In this document: positions 6,195 through 6,198 of the stretch, piece by piece
How positions within the stretch are numbered: the stretch's first letter is position 1
Layout: each line of letters opens with the position of its first letter
Position numbers and translations under genes: made by a program
Source of the DNA: Ruminococcus sp. UBA1780
Lineage (GTDB): Bacteria > Bacillota > Clostridia > Oscillospirales > Ruminococcaceae
Direction of reading: 5' to 3'
Assembly (NCBI GenBank): GCA_002315235.1
Contig: DCGK01000006.1
Span: forward strand, 1-6,198
Length of the DNA: 6,198 nucleotides
The notes under the pieces: model-generated
Told to the model about the DNA's origin: nothing
Database searches by the model: none
What the model saw: only the letters and a program-made list of their open reading frames with translations

Positions 6195-6198
6195 AATA

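Larger units (their letters stand above)
5932..6198. other. Intergenic region between the cysE operon and whatever lies to the right
   Basis: This 267-base non-coding stretch runs from the right edge: hairpin cluster (6118-6194), an A-rich minus-strand segment (6068-6117) with the palindrome TTCCGGAA (6101-6108), the terminator (6034-6067), an unremarkable spacer (5969-6033), and the cysE promoter. I see no tRNA, rRNA, T-box or recognisable riboswitch. Open frames crossing it on either strand also cross the terminator and hairpins, and I do not consider them genes. Confidence 0.7.

Noticed and set aside
6002..6198. A minus-strand frame open from the right edge for about 64 codons to a TAG at 6004-6002
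   Set aside because: It runs through the three hairpins and the perfect 13-bp terminator stem and ends in low-complexity spacer. A frame this long is not rare by chance. It could be the tail of a real gene only if that gene contained a terminator, which is unlikely.

Overview
The window looks like a chromosomal stretch from a moderate-GC Firmicute, most likely a clostridial gut or rumen bacterium close to Ruminococcus (Oscillospiraceae). This is inferred from protein flavour (an EpsC-type serine acetyltransferase, a UPF0340/TIGR01440 protein, a bacterial SUFU-domain protein) and from Shine-Dalgarno-led, tightly packed genes. The genus is a guess from style, not a search result.

All credible genes lie on the minus strand, so the locus reads from right to left. 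The right edge (about 6118-6194) holds three consecutive perfect hairpins of unknown nature. It is followed by a strong GC-rich terminator (6034-6067) that separates upstream transcription from this locus. A good extended -10 promoter (5940-5968) then starts what appears to be one operon: serine acetyltransferase (cysE), a 675-residue three-domain sulfur-transfer protein, a SUFU-domain protein, a UPF0340 protein, deoxyribose-phosphate aldolase (deoC), a cation diffusion facilitator, and the start of a seventh gene cut by the left edge. Junctions are an ATGA overlap, a TAATG overlap, gaps of 43, 24 and 41 bases, and a directly abutting TGA-ATG. No terminator is visible between the genes.

The first two genes make the most biological sense together. 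CysE produces O-acetylserine for cysteine synthesis. The next protein joins an E1-like MoeB/ThiF adenylyltransferase, a rhodanese and a TtcA-like PP-loop ATPase in one chain. In domain content this resembles eukaryotic Uba4/MOCS3 plus Ncs6, the sulfur relay that thiolates tRNA. A complete sulfur-activation, sulfur-carrying and thiolation line on one polypeptide, translationally coupled to a cysteine-precursor gene, is the main point of interest. No ThiS/Urm1-like carrier is encoded here. The remaining genes (SUFU, UPF0340, DeoC, CDF) look like a mixed housekeeping tail with no obvious shared pathway.
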